Of a stretch of 21,740 bases of DNA, positions 20,737-21,740 are shown piece after piece. Within the stretch, counting starts at the first letter, position 1, and each line of letters starts with the position of its first letter. The position numbers and the translations under genes are program-made. This stretch comes from a bacterium UBP6_UBA1177 (GTDB taxonomy: Bacteria; UBP6; UBA1177). Where the stretch lies: contig DBYV01000016.1 in NCBI GenBank assembly GCA_002310995.1, positions 1 to 21,740 on the forward strand. Direction: 5' to 3'. The notes beneath the pieces are model-generated. The model was not told where the DNA came from and ran no database searches. It saw only the letters and a program-made list of their open reading frames with translations.

Positions 20737-21740
20737 ATGAACAAGTATGTAGAAAGCGTTATCGCTAATGTAAAAGCAAAACACGCTAACGAACCCGAAT
20801 TCGTTCAGACTGTAGAAGAAGTTCTTTCTTCTCTTTCACCTGTTGTTGATGCTCATCCTGAGTATGAAAAGGCTGACCTTCTCAATCGTATGACTGAGCC
20901 GGAAAGAATGTTCACATTCAGAGTTGTATGGACTGACGATCAGGGCAACACCCACACCAACCGCGGCTGGAGATGCCAGTTCAACGGCGCAATCGGACCG
21001 TACAAAGGCGGACTTCGTTTCCAGAAGAACGTTTACGAAGGAATCATTAAGTTCCTCGGCTTCGAGCAGACCTTCAAAAACTCGCTTACCGGTCTTCCTA
21101 TCGGCGGCGCAAAAGGCGGCTCGGACTTCGATCCTGCCGGCAAATCTGATGCAGAAGTTATGCGTTTCTGCCAGAGCTTCATGACAGCTCTTTACCGTTA
21201 CATCAGCCCGGACATCGACGTTCCTGCTGGTGACATGGGTGTAGGCGGAAGAGAGATCGGCTACCTCTATGGTCAGTACAGAAGACTTAAAGGCGTTTGG
21301 GAAAACGGCGTTCTTACCGGCAAAGGTCTTACCTACGGCGGATCGCTCATTCGTCCTGAAGCTACCGGTTACGGCGCAGTTTACTACCTTGAGAACGTCC
21401 TCAAACACGAAGGCGACAAAATCGAAGGAAAGAAAATTGCAGCAGCTGGTTTCGGTAACGTTACATGGGGTATCTGCAAGAAAGCTATGCAGCTTGGCGC
21501 AAAAGTCATCACCCTTTCGGGTCCTGACGGATACATCCTTGACGAAGACGGCGTAGCAACTCCGGAAAAGGTTGATTACCTTCTTACCATGAGAGCTACA
21601 GACCCGATGCACGTTAAACCTTACGCTGACAAATTCGGCTGCAAATTCGTTGCAGGCGAGAAACCCTGGGGCGTAAAATGTGATGTCGTTATGCCGTCAG
21701 CAATGCAGAACGACGTTAACATGGAACAGGCTAAGAAGAT
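20737..21740 (+). CDS. gdhA: Glutamate dehydrogenase, hexameric type, cut by the window end
   Basis: The first 334 codons of a family of about 445-450 aa. It interconverts 2-oxoglutarate plus ammonium and glutamate, using NAD(P)H, in the cytoplasm. Seen: GPYKGGLRF (about 88-96), the catalytic lysine in LPIGGAKGGSDFD (about 121-133), PAGDMGVGGREIGY, the TGYG turn into the nucleotide domain, and the Rossmann motif AAGFGNVTWGI (about 233-243). An Asp follows in SGPDGYILDEDG, in the layout of the small hexameric bacterial enzymes; coenzyme choice is not settled. Canonical GGAGG sits 7 nt before the ATG. Codon bias matches argF, suggesting high expression. This coding region is confirmed by translation of the plus strand and remains open to the window edge. 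Confidence 0.96.
   Translation, partial: MNKYVESVIANVKAKHANEPEFVQTVEEVLSSLSPVVDAHPEYEKADLLNRMTEPERMFTFRVVWTDDQGNTHTNRGWRCQFNGAIGPYKGGLRFQKNVYEGIIKFLGFEQTFKNSLTGLPIGGAKGGSDFDPAGKSDAEVMRFCQSFMTALYRYISPDIDVPAGDMGVGGREIGYLYGQYRRLKGVWENGVLTGKGLTYGGSLIRPEATGYGAVYYLENVLKHEGDKIEGKKIAAAGFGNVTWGICKKAMQLGAKVITLSGPDGYILDEDGVATPEKVDYLLTMRATDPMHVKPYADKFGCKFVAGEKPWGVKCDVVMPSAMQNDVNMEQAKK

Noticed and set aside
20836..21612. Long open frame on the minus strand inside gdhA
   Set aside because: The plus strand translates into a clear glutamate dehydrogenase with all key motifs. The opposite frame is open because of the codon bias, lacks a convincing ribosome site and resembles no protein.

Overview
The window looks like chromosomal DNA from a Gram-negative, probably anaerobic bacterium of moderate to low GC. 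Support comes from SPI- and SPII-type signal peptides, a periplasmic-type PBP4, an oxygen-sensitive 2-hydroxyacyl-CoA dehydratase activase and a hexameric glutamate dehydrogenase. Lipoproteins with Asp-Thr-Ser/Gly linkers, a VWA lipoprotein with thrombospondin type 3 calcium repeats, and a DUF4388 (PATAN) protein recall Myxococcota/deltaproteobacteria-like lineages. That placement is an inference of low confidence. I see no phage, IS, CRISPR, tRNA or rRNA. Gene density is high and no intergenic gap reaches 300 bp.

Layout. 1-805 (-): dehydratase activase, with the next gene overlapping its stop by ATGA and running off the left edge. 951-2008 (+): cyclophilin-type lipoprotein and a QueD/PTPS-family enzyme, joined by TAATG. 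5110-2032 (-): lamin-tail lipoprotein with a 26-unit DT[S/G] tract, then glycogen synthase, then an O6-alkylguanine DNA methyltransferase. 5242-6069 (+): GT2 glycosyltransferase. 6168-8836 (+): Lon-like AAA protease coupled to a 95-aa unknown. 10643-8868 (-): VWA lipoprotein. 18055-10723 (-): a run of six genes: a TPR/zinc-ribbon polytopic membrane protein, a DUF4388 membrane protein, a PEP-carboxykinase-like protein that has lost its P-loop, a basic low-complexity protein, PBP4, and a 181-aa unknown starting at TTG. 18190-19188 (+): ornithine carbamoyltransferase. 20558-19230 (-): MATE transporter. 20737 to the right edge (+): glutamate dehydrogenase, cut by the window end.

Nine candidate sigma70-type promoters share TTG-rich -35 boxes and 16-17 bp spacers. 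In two of them (glutamate dehydrogenase and the VWA gene) a perfect palindrome fills the spacer. argF and the MATE gene converge on a strong hairpin with T-rich flanks.

The parts most likely to be undescribed are the 18055-10723 cluster (two uncharacterised membrane proteins, an apparent PEPCK pseudoenzyme, a protein whose gene carries three near-palindromic PETS-coding repeats, and two envelope-related genes) and the small protein coupled to the Lon-like protease. No complete new defence or biosynthetic system can be shown from this sequence alone.
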